Source of the DNA: Siphonodentalium dalli
Lineage: Eukaryota; Mollusca; Scaphopoda; Gadilida; Siphonodentaliidae
Direction of reading: 5' to 3'
DNA: 64,000 bases
NCBI GenBank assembly: GCA_032622095.1
Contig: CP136064.1
Span: 144,353,954-144,417,953 of the forward strand
The notes beneath the pieces were generated by a model. It was not told the DNA's origin, searched no databases, and was given only the letters and a program-made list of their open reading frames with translations. The number at the start of each line of letters is the position of its first letter. Within the stretch, counting starts at the first letter, position 1. Below are positions 35,936-47,831 of the stretch, piece after piece. Made by a program: the position numbers and the translations under genes.

Positions 35936-37679
35936 TCTATACTATATATTTTGAGACTTCCTTATATATATATATATATATATGTACTTTATAGAATCGA
36001 AAACGGCTGGCTCGATTGAGTTTAAACTTCCCATCTAAGGTTTTGTGGTGATCCGAATATGATTGGATAAGTCACTATACAATTCATGGACATCTATAAT
36101 GCTATATTATAGCTATAACTATACCTATACAAATATCCCTAAATGGGCACACTACAATTGTGTATATACCACCACGAGTATACGCTCGGGTCATTAACTA
36201 AATATGCTGTATTATTCTTATAGCTAACGATAGACGCTAGATACATGATATTTCAAGGACCCGCTTATCAACGGATTTGCGCCAGCCTTGGTGTTAGGAT
36301 TGACTAATTGAATAAACTATACCGAAACGAAAGTTTCCAGTAACAATGCTATATTATTGATATAGCTATACATATAAAAAATCCCCCACTGAACGGGCGC
36401 ACTACAATTGTGCATATGACACCACGATTACACGCTCGGGTCACAAACTAACAATGGTATATTATAGCAAATGATACACGCTAAATATACAGCTATATTA
36501 TCACTATAGCTATACACATTTATATCCCAATTGAATGGGTGCACTTAGATGTGCAGATGATGTCTGGACAATACTCATGAATTTATTCTCATCCATTAGC
36601 GATGCATGTGCTATTTAGAACCCACTGTTACCTATAAAGAATGATAAATTCGCAATTGGTATCATGTTCTGGCATGCTAGCAAGAACCTATATGGCCCAC
36701 TAGTTCATTTGGACAATCCAATATGATTCTATGCTCTATCTTGTCTGGATTTGCACACATGCTGGGCCTACTGGCATTTACCATTATTTCAACCCATATC
36801 TTTGGGATGAGTGGTGGATGTTACGCTCTATTTCGCTAACATGGAATTAACATACATATTGCATATAATATGCAAATTTAAACTGGAATCCGATGTATTC
36901 CACCAAGAATATGACATATATATTGCATGTAATATGCAGACTGCATAAAATATGCAACTTCTCCTGAACGGAACTGATATATGCCAAGCCATCGGAGCTC
37001 GCATGAAATTGAACCATGAATATGACACCTATATTGCATGCAATATGCATACTGCATAAATATGCAACTTCTCCTGAATGGAACTGCTATATGCCAAGCC
37101 ATCGGAGCTCGCATAGAATATGGCATATATATTGCACGCAATGTGCAGAATAATAGTGACACCCAATTGGAATCTTATGTATTCCGTGTATACATGTACA
37201 CCAAGTCTTGACTTTCGACGTACCCGAAATTTGGGTGAAATAACACGAAGAAGTCAAATAATACCTACATAAATGTTTTGGCATTATTTAAACTTCGCCA
37301 AACTTCGAAATACAAAACCTTGGACAGAGGCTAGATTGAAAACATATGTGCCAATTAATGGTAATCTATTCATTCTTGACGCCATAGTCAGAAATATGTC
37401 AGACTAAGATAAACAGCGAGTCAAATACGACACAAAACCTCGGAGATTTACCAGTTTAAACTGGTTAGAATAGTGGTCTATCTTGAAGCGACCCGACATG
37501 CAGTCTTCACATCGGCAGCGAACGCGGAGAGGTTGAAACTACAAACTACAAACCATCCAACAGAATGATTGCATGAAATTTGCAAATCCAACAATACCAC
37601 ATGACGTGGCACAAACTATATACACATGGAATACATGTTAACAGACATATAAAATGTCGACTTATCTAATTAAATCGCC

Positions 37680-37768
37680 TGTCCCTGATGAGTAGTCGGC
37701 GAATAAAAATAGACACGAAACACTAGCTTATATTGACTATCCAAAATCATAGCATATAGTGTCGGGCA
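37680..37768 (+). ncRNA. Type I hammerhead ribozyme, copy 1
   Basis: All core elements are in order. Helix I 3' strand TGTCC (37680-37684) pairs with GGGCA (37764-37768, one G-U). CTGATGA is at 37685-37691. Helix II GTAGTC/GACAC has one bulged A and a 14-nt loop. GAAA is at 37717-37720. Helix III starts with the last A of GAAA and CACTA (37721-37725), pairing with TAGTG-T at 37757-37762. The cleavage triplet is GTC, with predicted cut after C37763. The fold is from manual pairing; self-cleavage is inferred from the known motif. Confidence 0.85.
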
Positions 37769-38588
37769 CCATCGTACATACGCTACCTCCAGTCAATGGC
37801 TTTCGGTTGGATGTACATACACCATCTTATATACAAACATAGCTATAACTATACCTATACAAATATCCCTAAATGGGCACACTACAATTGTGTATATACC
37901 ACCACGAGTATACGCTCGGGTCATTAACTAAATATGCTGTATTATTCTTATAGCTAACGATACACGCTAGATACATGACATTTCAAGGACCCGCTTATCA
38001 ACGGATTTGCGCCAGCCTTGGTGTTAGGATTGACTAATTGAATAAACTATACCGAAACGAAAGTTTCCAGTAACAATGCTATATTATTGATATAGCTATA
38101 CATATAAAAATCCCCCACTGAACGGGCGCACTACAATTGTGCATATGGCACCACGATTACACGCTCGGGTCACAAACTAACAATGGTATATTATAGCAAA
38201 TGATACACGCTAAATATACAGCTATATTATCACTATAGCTATACACATTTATATCCCAATTTAATGGGTGCACTTAGATGTGCAGATGATGTCTGGACAA
38301 TACTCATGAATTAATTATCATCCATTAGCGATGCATGTGCTATTTAGAACCCACTGTTACCTATAAAGAATGATAAATTCGCAATTGGTATCATGTTCTG
38401 GCATGCTAGCAAGAACCTATATGGCCCACTAGTTCATTTGGACAATCCAATTTGATTCTATGCTCTATCTTGTCTGGATTTGCACACATGCTGGGCCTAC
38501 TGGCATTTACCATTATTTCAACCCATATCTTTGGGATGAGTGGTGGATGTTACGCTCTATTTCGCTAACATGGAATTAACATACATAT

Positions 38589-38914
38589 TGCATATAATAT
38601 GCAAATTTAAACTGGAATCCGATGTATTCCACCAAGAATATGACATATATATTGCATGTAATATGCAGACTGCATAAAATATGCAACTTCTCCTGAACGG
38701 AACTGATATATGCCAAGCCATAGGAGCTCGCATGAAATTGAACCATGAATATGACACCTATATTGCATGCAATATGCATACTGCATAAATATGCAACTTC
38801 TCCTGAATGGAACTGCTATATGCCAAGCCATCGGAGCTCGCATAGAATATGGCATATATATTGCACGCAATGTGCAGAATAATAGTGACACCCAATTGGA
38901 ATATTATGTATTCC
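38589..38914 (+). repeat. Hairpin cluster I in monomer 2
   Basis: Four hairpins of one type: TGCATATAATATGCA (38589), TGCATGTAATATGCA (38653), TGCATGCAATATGCA (38763), TGCACGCAATGTGCA (38862). The fourth exchanges a T-A pair for a C-G pair. They alternate with GGAAT(7 nt)ATTCC hairpins at 38614 and 38898. The cluster recurs at 36848-37173 and, shortened, at 40740-40955. Confidence 0.8.
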
Positions 38915-39424
38915 GTGTATACATGTACACCAAGTCTTGACTTTCGACGTACCCGAAATTTGGGTGAAATAACACGAAGAAGTCAAATAATACCTAAATA
39001 AATGTTTTGGCATTATTTAAACTTCGCCAAACTTCGAAATACAAAACCTTGGACAGAGGCTAGATTGAATACATATGTGCCAATTAATGGTAATCTATTC
39101 ATTCTTGACGCCACAGTCAGAAATATGTCAGACTAAGATAAACAGCGAGTCAAATACGACACATACAAAGTGATTAATTTCTTATCCCAACATCAGTGGT
39201 ATCAATTTCACACCACAGATGTGGCATATATCGTCACGTGACCCAACCAACTTATGTTAGCTGGACTAGACTGGGCACTAAAGCCATTGGACACGCCTTA
39301 AAGCGTGATTGACTGCTGAATTGCCACGTGCTGGGTATATACTACACAACTCAAAATATCGGATTTTTTATCTTATAGAGACCAGACAGTCTTCAGAGCG
39401 GCAGTGAAACTACAAACCATCCAA

Positions 39425-39610
39425 CCTACCACAAACGGGGCAAAGACGAATATGGGATCCTATGAATTCCTGATATACAGAATGATTGCACGAAACGTGC
39501 AAATCCAACATACCACAAACGTGGCAAAGACTAATATTGAATCCTATGCATTCCGAAGATACAGAATGATTGCATGAAATTTGCAAATCCAACAATTCCA
39601 CACGACGTGG
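39425..39610 (+). repeat. Hairpin cluster II in monomer 2
   Basis: Two 84-bp subunits. Each has a GG(G/A)ATCCTATGxATTCC-type hairpin, then a TTGCA...TGCAA hairpin (39486-39502 and 39570-39586), then a CCAC...GTGG hairpin (39513-39524 and 39598-39610). The order of hairpin types is kept. Recurs at 41465-41650; monomer 1 keeps only the last subunit (37560-37635). The 84-bp period gives a 28-residue repeat in a minus-strand frame. Confidence 0.8.
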
Positions 39611-39680
39611 CACAAACTATATACACATGGAATACATGTTAACAGACATATAAAATGTCGACTTATCTAATTAAATCGCC

Positions 39681-39767
39681 TGTCCCTGATGAGTAGTCGG
39701 CGAATAAAAATAGACACGAAACACTAGCTTATATTGACTATCCAAATTCATAGCATAGTGTCGGGCA
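39681..39767 (+). ncRNA. Type I hammerhead ribozyme, copy 2
   Basis: Same fold as copy 1. CTGATGA is at 39686-39692, helix II sequence is identical, GAAA at 39718-39721, CACTA/TAGTG pair, predicted cut after C39762. The only differences from copy 1 lie in the large helix III loop, which is two bases shorter. Confidence 0.85.
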
Positions 39768-41720
39768 CCATGGTACATACGCTACCTCCAGCCAATGGCT
39801 TTCGGTTGAATGTACATACACCATCTTATATACAAACTTGACATTCCTCGGTGATAGTAATCCTGTTGAATAACTGGTCTAATTATCAGGTATCCTGTCT
39901 GCTTAGACTGTGTGGCTGTTGTTTTGTGGTGATCCGAATATGCTTGGATAAGTCACTATACAATTCATGGACATCTATAATGCTATATTATAGCTATAAC
40001 TATACCTATACAAATATCCCTAAATGGGCACACTACAATTGTGTATATACCACCACGAGTATACGCTCGGGTCATTAACTAAATATGCTGTATTATTCTT
40101 ATAGCTAACGATACACGCTAGATACATGACATTTCAAAGACCCGCTTATCAACGGATTTGCGCCAGCCTTGGTGTTAGGATTGACTAATTGAATAAACTA
40201 TACCGAAACGAAAGTTTCCAGTAACAATGCTATATTATTGATATAGCTATACATATAAAAATCTCCCACTGAATGGGCGCACTACAATTGTGCGTATGAC
40301 ACCACGATTACACGCTCGGGTCACAAACTAACAATGGTATATTATAGCAAATGATACACGCTAAATATACAGCTATATTATCACTATAGCTATACACATT
40401 TATATCCCAATTTAATGGGTGCACTTAGATGTGCAGATGATGTCTGGACAATACTCATGAATTAATTCTCATCCATTAGCGATGCATGTGCTATTTAGAA
40501 CCCACTGTTACCTATAAAGAATGATAAATTCGCAATTGGTATCATGTTCTGGCATGCTAGCAAGAACCTATATGGCCCACTAGTTCATTTGGACAATCCA
40601 ATTTGATTCTATGCTCTATCTTGTCTGGATTTGCACACATGCTGGGCCTACTGGCATTTACCATTATTTCAACCCATATCTTTGTGATGAGTGGTGGATG
40701 TTACGCTCTATTTCGCTAACATGGAATTAACATACATATTGCATATAATATGCAAATTTAAACTGGAATCCGATGTATTCCACCAAGAATATGACATATA
40801 TATTGCATGCAATATGCATACTGCATAAATATGCAACTTCTCCTGAATGGAACTGCTATATGCCAAGCCATCGGAGCTCGCATAGAATATGGCATATATA
40901 TTGCACGCAATGTGCAGAATAATAGTGACACCCAATTGGAATCTTATGTATTCCGTGTATACATGTACACCAAGTCTTGAATTTGGACGTACCCGAAATT
41001 TGGGTGAAATAACACGAAGAAGTCAAATAATACCTAAATAAATGTTTTGGCATTATTTAAACTTCGCCAAACTTCGAAATACAAAACCTTGGACAGAGGC
41101 TAGATTGAATACATATGTGCCAATTAATGGTAATCTATTCATTCTTGACACCACAGTCAGAAATATGTCAGACTAAGATAAACAGCGAGTCAAATACGAC
41201 ACATACAAAGTGATTAATTTCTTATCCCAACATCAGTGGTATCAATTTCACACCACAGATGTGGCATATATCGTCACGTGACCCAACCAACTTATGTTAG
41301 CTGGACTAGACTGGGCACTAAAGCCATTGGACACGCCTTAAAGCGTGATTGACTGCTGAATTGCCACGTGCTGGGTATATACTACACAACTCAAAATATC
41401 GGATTTTTTATCTTATAGAGACCAGACAGTCTTCAGAACGGCAGTGAAACTACAAACCATCCAACCTACCACAAACGGGGCAAAGACGAATATGGAATCC
41501 TATGAATTCCTGATATACAGAATGATTGCACGAAACGTGCAAATCCAACATACCACAAACGTGGCAAAGACTAATATTGAATCCTATGCATTCCGAAGAT
41601 ACAGAATGATTGCATGAAATTTGCAAATCCAACAATTCCACACGACGTGGCACAAACTATATACACATGGAATACATGTTAACAGACATATAAAATGTCG
41701 ACTTATCTAATTAAATCGCC

Positions 41721-41807
41721 TGTCCCTGATGAGTAGTCGGCGAATAAAAATAGACACGAAACACTAGCTTATAGTGACTATCCAAATTCATAGCATAGTG
41801 TCGGGCA
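41721..41807 (+). ncRNA. Type I hammerhead ribozyme, copy 3
   Basis: Same fold. CTGATGA is at 41726-41732, GAAA at 41758-41761, predicted cut after C41802. One loop base differs from copy 2. The distance from the copy-2 cut site is 2040 nt, and the copy-1 to copy-2 distance is 1999 nt. Confidence 0.85.
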
Positions 41808-42644
41808 CCATGGTACATACGCTACCTCCAGTCAATGGCTTTCGGTTGGATGTACATACACCATCTTATATACAAATTTTGGAGAAGCCCAGAGCACCGA
41901 TTCTCCCTTCCCAATCATCAAAATCACCGCAAACGCCACTTCGGGGGTTAAGGCATCAACGATCTTTACATTGACCATATTCGGAGATATTAACGATCAA
42001 CGCTCTTTATTGCAATGGACATTGCTAAATAACTACCCCATGCGTCCGAAATACGGATGAGAACCGCGAAATGCAATTATCTCGATTAAAAATGCAGAAT
42101 TGATATGAGAAGCGTTTGTTTACAATTCAACGCAACCTTATCGCTCGAAATATTATGCAGAGAGATTTCACGACGGGATTAATTGACTGTCCGCTCTTTT
42201 CGGGGACTACGGGGAAGTTTAGGACGGGTACCATGAATTATCTCATTGAAAAACAAAGAATGCGTTGTCTGTTGTTCCTAGGAAGGGAAGTTTAGATCGG
42301 GTGCCATGAATTGACTCATTGAAAAACAAAGAACGCGTTGTCTGTCGTTCCTAGGAAGGGGGGATTTCATCGGGTCAATTTTTCCGCCAGAAAAAAAATT
42401 AAAAATAAAAAAAAATTAAATTATAAAAAAAAATCAAAATTAAATAAATAATAAAAAATTCCAAAAAACATAAATTAAATTTAAAAAACATTAAATTAAT
42501 ATTTAAAAAAAACAAAACAAAAAAACCTTAATTTTTTTTTTTAAATAAATAAAACAAAATAATTAAAAAAATTGTCATGTTTCTGACCAACCACGCCCGT
42601 GGCGGGCTAACCTGCTAGTCTATACTATATATTTTGAGACTTCC

Positions 42645-42645
<1 letters not shown>

Positions 42646-42700
<55 letters not shown>
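42646..42700. repeat. (TA)n microsatellite, 55 bp
   Basis: Pure TA run in the 5' part of Helitron unit 10, at the position where other units have short TA runs. Confidence 0.95.
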
Positions 42701-42704
<4 letters not shown>

Positions 42705-43832
42705 TTTATAGAATCGAAAACGTCTGGCTCGATTGAGTTCAAACTTCCCATCTAAGGGTAAAAACCCACGAACACCGTAGTTGTCGCGTTTTGGAGAAGC
42801 TCTGAGCACCCTTTATCCACTCCCAAATCACCGCAAAGGCACGGCGTGGGTTAATCAAGTGATTATTTAATGAGCGTTTGTTTTTGACGCATCGCTATAA
42901 AGAGCGTCTGTTTACCATTCAACGTTATTAGCATCTGCAGAGAGATATACGGGAACATTGAGTGGTTTCCTATGCGGGGAGATTTATTGGATGCCATAGT
43001 ACTCTTACAACATCATTGTTATAGTATGTATGACACTTAGGTCAGGGCTTAGGGGGGGGGGGTAGTTATAGGCATAATGCTTCTCAGAAATCCCGGTTAC
43101 AAACCAACACTCACAATTTCGTATTTACGCAAACGTATACGGGAACAAGTGCTTTCCTATTTTTAGAACGCAACACATAATACCAAACAAAATTACGTCG
43201 CGTTGGTGATGGCGTTCACGACGGGATTAATTGACTGTCCGCTCTTTGCGAGGATGGGGTTAACTTTGCGGGGACTATTGACCATCTCGTAAGGGTTGAC
43301 AACCTCTGCCAGGGGCTGCTCAATGGCCACGGGCAGGTTAAAAAAAATCATACCTCTTCTGGGTCTGGGCGTGTATAGACATGAGCGTGTTGTGTTCCTA
43401 AGAACGCGGAACGTGTTGTGTTCCTAAGAACGCTGATCGGGTAAGTTTTTCCGCCCTAGGTGAGCTCAAACTTCGTATATAAGTGTAAAAACACACGGGG
43501 ATCGTCGACGTCGCATTGTGTGAAACATTCTTATGTCTGTCGTTCCTAGGAACGGGGGAATTTTTCATCGGGTCAGTCAGTGACGACATTCCCAACACCT
43601 AACAGGGACAAATATCTATCTATTAGCCACCATCAATGCGAGTAACGACATTCCCAACACCTAACAGGGACAAATATATATTAGCCACCATCAAGGCGAG
43701 TATTGCGACGTATTCATTCAAATGTTTCGATCAAATAATATTCTCTGTCGCACTCATATTTCGTCATCTCTACGAAAGCAGCACATGTCGCGTTGGTGAT
43801 GGTGTGCGCGGCGGGATTAATATAAATATGTC

Positions 43833-44111
43833 ATGTTGGTAACAATATCTAGCCGAGAATTGCTCAGACCTACAGACGAATGCGACCAGCAAATTTCAAA
43901 ATTGGTCACTCGACCTCCACATGAATATCTTCTGGGAAATGCCAGGGAATGCGTGCCCATTATCGGGCCATTGTGTGTGTCGCGGTCGCGCAATTTGAAC
44001 ACTTTCGAGGTAAATACACGTGGTTTTGAATTACGTCACGCCACGTGGATCCAGGCGGAAGTTAAACTGACCCTTCCAATGCCGCGGACGTTAGTGATAC
44101 CGGAGTTATAG
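43833..44111 (+). other. Possible captured exon inside Helitron unit 10
   Basis: A 92-codon open stretch with more balanced base composition than the surrounding element. At 44007-44015 the sequence CGAG|GTAAATAC fits a 5' splice site, which would end the exon after about 59 codons. The protein (for example TRPPHEYLLGNARECV) is not recognised. Helitrons are known to pick up host exons, so this is a reasonable candidate, but the frame could be chance. Confidence 0.35.
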
Positions 44112-44374
44112 CGTGAGCGTTATGTTTTTTGACTGACCGCAGTACCCGATCCGCCGAATGTGAGAATGTTATCACCTGTTACGGCAGTCCGTGGTCCACG
44201 GCAGTCAATTGCCGTGTCGAATATTGAAGCCTACTGATCAATTCAAGTTCAAATCGGGTAAAACTCGCTGTTTTCTACACCTAGGTGCAGCATACGTGTC
44301 TCGGAAGCTGTTGCAATTGCTTTTTCGAACAAAGCCATGAGACGAACCACGCCAGTGGCGGGCTAACCTGCAAG

Positions 44375-45208
44375 TCTATACTATATATTTTGAGACTTCC
44401 GTATATATATATATATGTGTGTATATCTGTACTTCATAAAATCGAAAAAGGCTGGTCGGATCGAGCTCAAATTTCGTATATAAGGGTAAAATCTCACGGA
44501 CACCGTAGTTGTCGCGTTTTGGAGAAGCTCTGAGCACCCTTTCTCCACTCCCAATCATCAAAATCACCGCGAACGGCACTGCGGTGGTTAATCAAGTGAT
44601 AATTTAATGAGCGTTGTATATGACGCGTCGCTATAAAAAGAGCGTTTGTTTGCAATTCAACGCAACGCAGAGATATACGGGAACAATATTTTGAGTGCTC
44701 TCCGCATGCTCGATTGAGTTCAAACTTCCTATCTAAGGGTAAAATCCCACGGACACCGTAGTTGTCGTGTTTTGGAGAGGCTCTGAGCACCCTTTCTCCA
44801 CTCCCAATCATCAAAATCACCGTGAACGGCACTGTCTACATTGCGTCATTATACAGACATGAGCGTTTTGTGTGATTCTTACATACTCAGGGCTTCCTAG
44901 TTTTTCCGCCCTAGGTCATGTTCACCTTGAAACGGGTACCCACAAATTATATATATATATGTGTGCATCTGTCCTTTATAGACTCGAACCGATTGCGCTC
45001 ACACTTGCTACCTACGGGAAGTGTCATGAACTGGTTAAATTGTGACCCCGACCTGACCTTTGACCTTCAAAATGATCAATTCAAGGCCAAATCGGGTAAA
45101 ATATTGAAAAACCAAAAATTAATTAAAAAACAAACAAAATAGTTAAATTCAAAAATTAAAATTGTCATGTTTCTGACCAACCACGCCAGTGGCGGACTAA
45201 CCTGCTAG
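44375..45208 (+). mobile_element. Helitron array unit 11 (empty-site relative of unit 5)
   Basis: TC start and CTAG end at 45208. Shares the unit-5 order, including the doubled 'cgttttggag...ctgagcaccctttctcc' block and 'cattatacagacatgagcg'. At about 44943 it has 'cacaaattatatatat' with no insert, giving the pre-insertion state of 31492-31911. Confidence 0.85.
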
Positions 45209-46421
45209 TCTACTGTATAATTTGAGACTTCCTTATATATATATATGTTTGTGTGTATGTGTGTATTTCATTGAATCGAAAACGCGTGAACAGATTGAGC
45301 TCAAATTTCGTATATAAGTTTAAAAACAGACGGGGATCGCCGACGTCGCATTTTGGACAAGCTCTGATCACTCATTCTCCACTCCCAATCAATAAAATCT
45401 CCGCAAACACGGCGGGGGTTAATCGGGATGATATTCGCTCGCGATCCAAGACGAGTAACTCTACATTTTTTTATATCTGTATATGTATATTTTTATATCC
45501 AATCCATATTCACTTCAAACTGCTAAACCCGTTGAGGCAAAACTTGCTAATACCTCACAAAATATAGAATTTACATTTTCTGATGTATACATTTTTTGTT
45601 ACGGCTGAAAATCTTAGTCTATTTCCGAAACATTGAGATTTTAAAGTATAAACTTACACACCACAATTCCTGCTAACTGACGCAGCTATATGGCTGCTGA
45701 AATTTAAGTGAGTCCCAGGCACTGCGATACGTCCCGAATCTGACGGGACTTCCACTGCCCCAAACCGTGAACACCAACGACATTGTTGGCGAGAAAATAG
45801 CCCCCAAGCCGTAAATATCAACAACAACGACATTGTTGGCGAGAAAATAATTAGTTAAAATTACTAAATACACGCAATCCTATTTTCCCTTTTCGGCAAT
45901 GTGAGATTTTTCGGGGAGCCGTGATGCCAACAACAACGAGCCGAAGCCCTGAATGCTAACAACAACGACATCATCGGGTCAGTTTGTTAAGTGAATCCGA
46001 GGCACTGCGATACGTCCCGAATCTGACGGGACTTACACTGCCCAAAACCGTGAACGCCAACGACATTGTTGGCGAGAAAATAGCCCACAAGCCATAAATA
46101 TCAACAACAACGACATTGTTGGCGAGAAAATAATTAGTTAAAATTACTAAATACACGCAATCCTATTTTCCCTATACGGCAATGTGAGATTTTTCGGGTA
46201 GCCCCGAGCCGTGATGCCAACAACAACGACCAGAAGCCCTGAATGCCAACAACAACGACATCATCGGGTCAGTTTTTTTTCCGCCCGATGTACCTTAAAT
46301 CATACCTCTTTTAGGGAGGGTGCAATAATTTCTCTTAAAAAGGCACGATTAACTCATTGAAAAGCGAGAAAAAAATGTCATGTTTCGGACCAACGCCGCC
46401 AGTGGCGGGCTAACCTGCTAG
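45209..46421 (+). mobile_element. Helitron array unit 12 with ~290-bp internal repeats
   Basis: Starts TCTACTGTATAATTTGAGAC and ends CTAG at 46421. The interior (45690-46270) holds two ~290-bp repeats with 'tgcgatacgtcccgaatctg', 'gacattgttggcgagaaaat' and 'gccaacaacaacga'. The GCCAACAA/TTGTTGGC parts are themselves small inverted repeats. Confidence 0.8.
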
Positions 46422-46447
46422 TCTATATATATATTTTGAGACTTCCG

Positions 46448-46485
<38 letters not shown>

Positions 46486-47831
46486 GGGGGGGGGGTACTT
46501 CATAGAATCGAAAACGGCTGCGCGGATCGAGGTCAAATTTCGTATATAAGGGTAAAAAGCCACGGGGATAGCCGACGTCGCATTTTGGACAAGCTCTGAT
46601 CACTCATTCTCCACTCCCAATCAATAAAATCACCGCAAACACGGCGGGGGTTAATCGGGTTGATATTCGCTCGCGATCCAAGAGGAGTAACTCTACATTT
46701 TTTTTTATCTGTATATGTATATTTTTATATCCATATTCACTTCAAACTGCTAAACCCGTTGAGCCAAAACTTGCTAATACCTCCCAAAATATAGAATTTA
46801 CATTTTCTCATATATACATTTCTTGTTACGGCTGAAAATCTTAGTTTATTTTCAATACATTCATATAAACAAGCTCTAAACTTACACCCCTCGATTCGTG
46901 CTAACTCACGCACCTTATATGGCTGCTAAAATTTAGTAAATACGAGGCAGTGCGATACGTCCCTGAATCTGACGGGACTTCCACTGCCTTCTCCTTTGAC
47001 CATCTCGTAATGGTGGGGCGTCACTCCAAGCCGTGAATGCCAACAACAACGACATTGTTGGCGAGAAAATAATTAGTTCAAATTTCTAAATCCACACAAT
47101 GCTAATTTTCTCTTTACGGCAATGTGAGAATCTTCGGGCAAGAATTTTCGGGTGGCCACCAAGCCGTGAATGCCAACAACAACGACATCGTTGGCATACC
47201 CTCTTGATTAAAAAGACAGAATTAACTCATTAAAAAATGCGTGTTGCCACAAGCCGTGAATGACCATCTCGTAAAGGTGGGGGTCACTCCCAAGCCGTGA
47301 ATGCCAACAACGACATTGTTGGCGAATAAATATTTACTAAATCCACACAATGCTAATTTTCTCTTTACGGCAATGTGAGAATCTTCGGGCGAGAATTTTC
47401 GGGTGGCCACCAAGCCGTGAATGTCAACAACAACAACATCGTTGGCATACCTCTTTTAGGTACGGGTATCATAATTCCTCTTGATTAAAAAGACAGAATT
47501 AACTCATTAAAAAATGCGCGTTGCCCCAAGACGCGAATGCCAACAACAACGACATCGTTGGCATACCTCTTTTAGGGACGGGTATCATAATTCCTCTTGA
47601 TTAAAAAGACAAAATTAACTCATTAAAAAATGCGTGTTGTATGATTCTTATCTCTGTCGTTCCTAGGAACGGGGGAAATTTTCATCGGGTCAGTTTGTAC
47701 CTTAAATCATACCTCTTTTAGGGACGGGTACCATAATTTCTCTTGATTAAAAAGGCACAATTAACTCATTGAAAAGCAAAAAAAATGTCATATTTCGGAT
47801 CAACGCCGCCATTGGCGGGCTAACCTGCTAG
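46422..47831 (+). mobile_element. Helitron array unit 13
   Basis: TC start, G-run at 46486-46495, CTAG end at 47831. Carries further degenerate copies of the unit-12 repeat at about 46950-47230 and 47260-47460, and 'attaactcattaaaaaatgcg' phrases. Several short frames here are products of the repeat. Confidence 0.8.

Larger units (their letters stand above)
36041..41876 (+). repeat. Tandem array of three ~2-kb hammerhead-bearing monomers
   Basis: Copy 1 is 36041-37837 (5' truncated, with a rearranged part near 37430-37560). Copy 2 is 37838-39835 (lacks ~150 bp at its start). Copy 3 is 39836-41876, with one ~120-bp hairpin subunit missing near 40800. All run head to tail on the plus strand. 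Each monomer starts with three diverged subrepeats marked by TATAGCTATA-like palindromes and 'cacgctcgggtca'. It continues through a field of short hairpins and ends with a hammerhead ribozyme fold. The longest frames (up to 94 codons, minus strand) are built from the hairpins and are not convincing genes. Confidence 0.9.
35936..42618 (+). mobile_element. Helitron array unit 9, split by a 5.8-kb hammerhead repeat array
   Basis: The left part (35936-36040) has the normal TC start and runs to 'cccatctaagg'. The right part (41877-42618) resumes at 'ttttggagaagcc' and ends CTAG. About 30 bp of unit sequence expected between them is missing at the join. The insert is unrelated to Helitrons. Confidence 0.8.
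42619..44374 (+). mobile_element. Helitron array unit 10, carrying unrelated sequence
   Basis: TC start, long (TA)n run at 42646-42700, and a mutated 3' end CAAG in place of CTAG (44371-44374) after an intact hairpin CGCCAGTGGCG. The middle (about 43560-44270) does not resemble other units. It contains a ~54-bp tandem repeat ('cgacattcccaacacctaac' at about 43573 and 43645) and a possible captured exon. Confidence 0.8.

Noticed and set aside
39410-39613. Minus-strand frame with a 28-residue CxxCG repeat as a protein
   Set aside because: The 84-bp period is a multiple of three and the Cys codons come from the hairpin arms (GTGCA/TGCAA). Monomer 1 loses the frame, and no start context or conservation favours coding.
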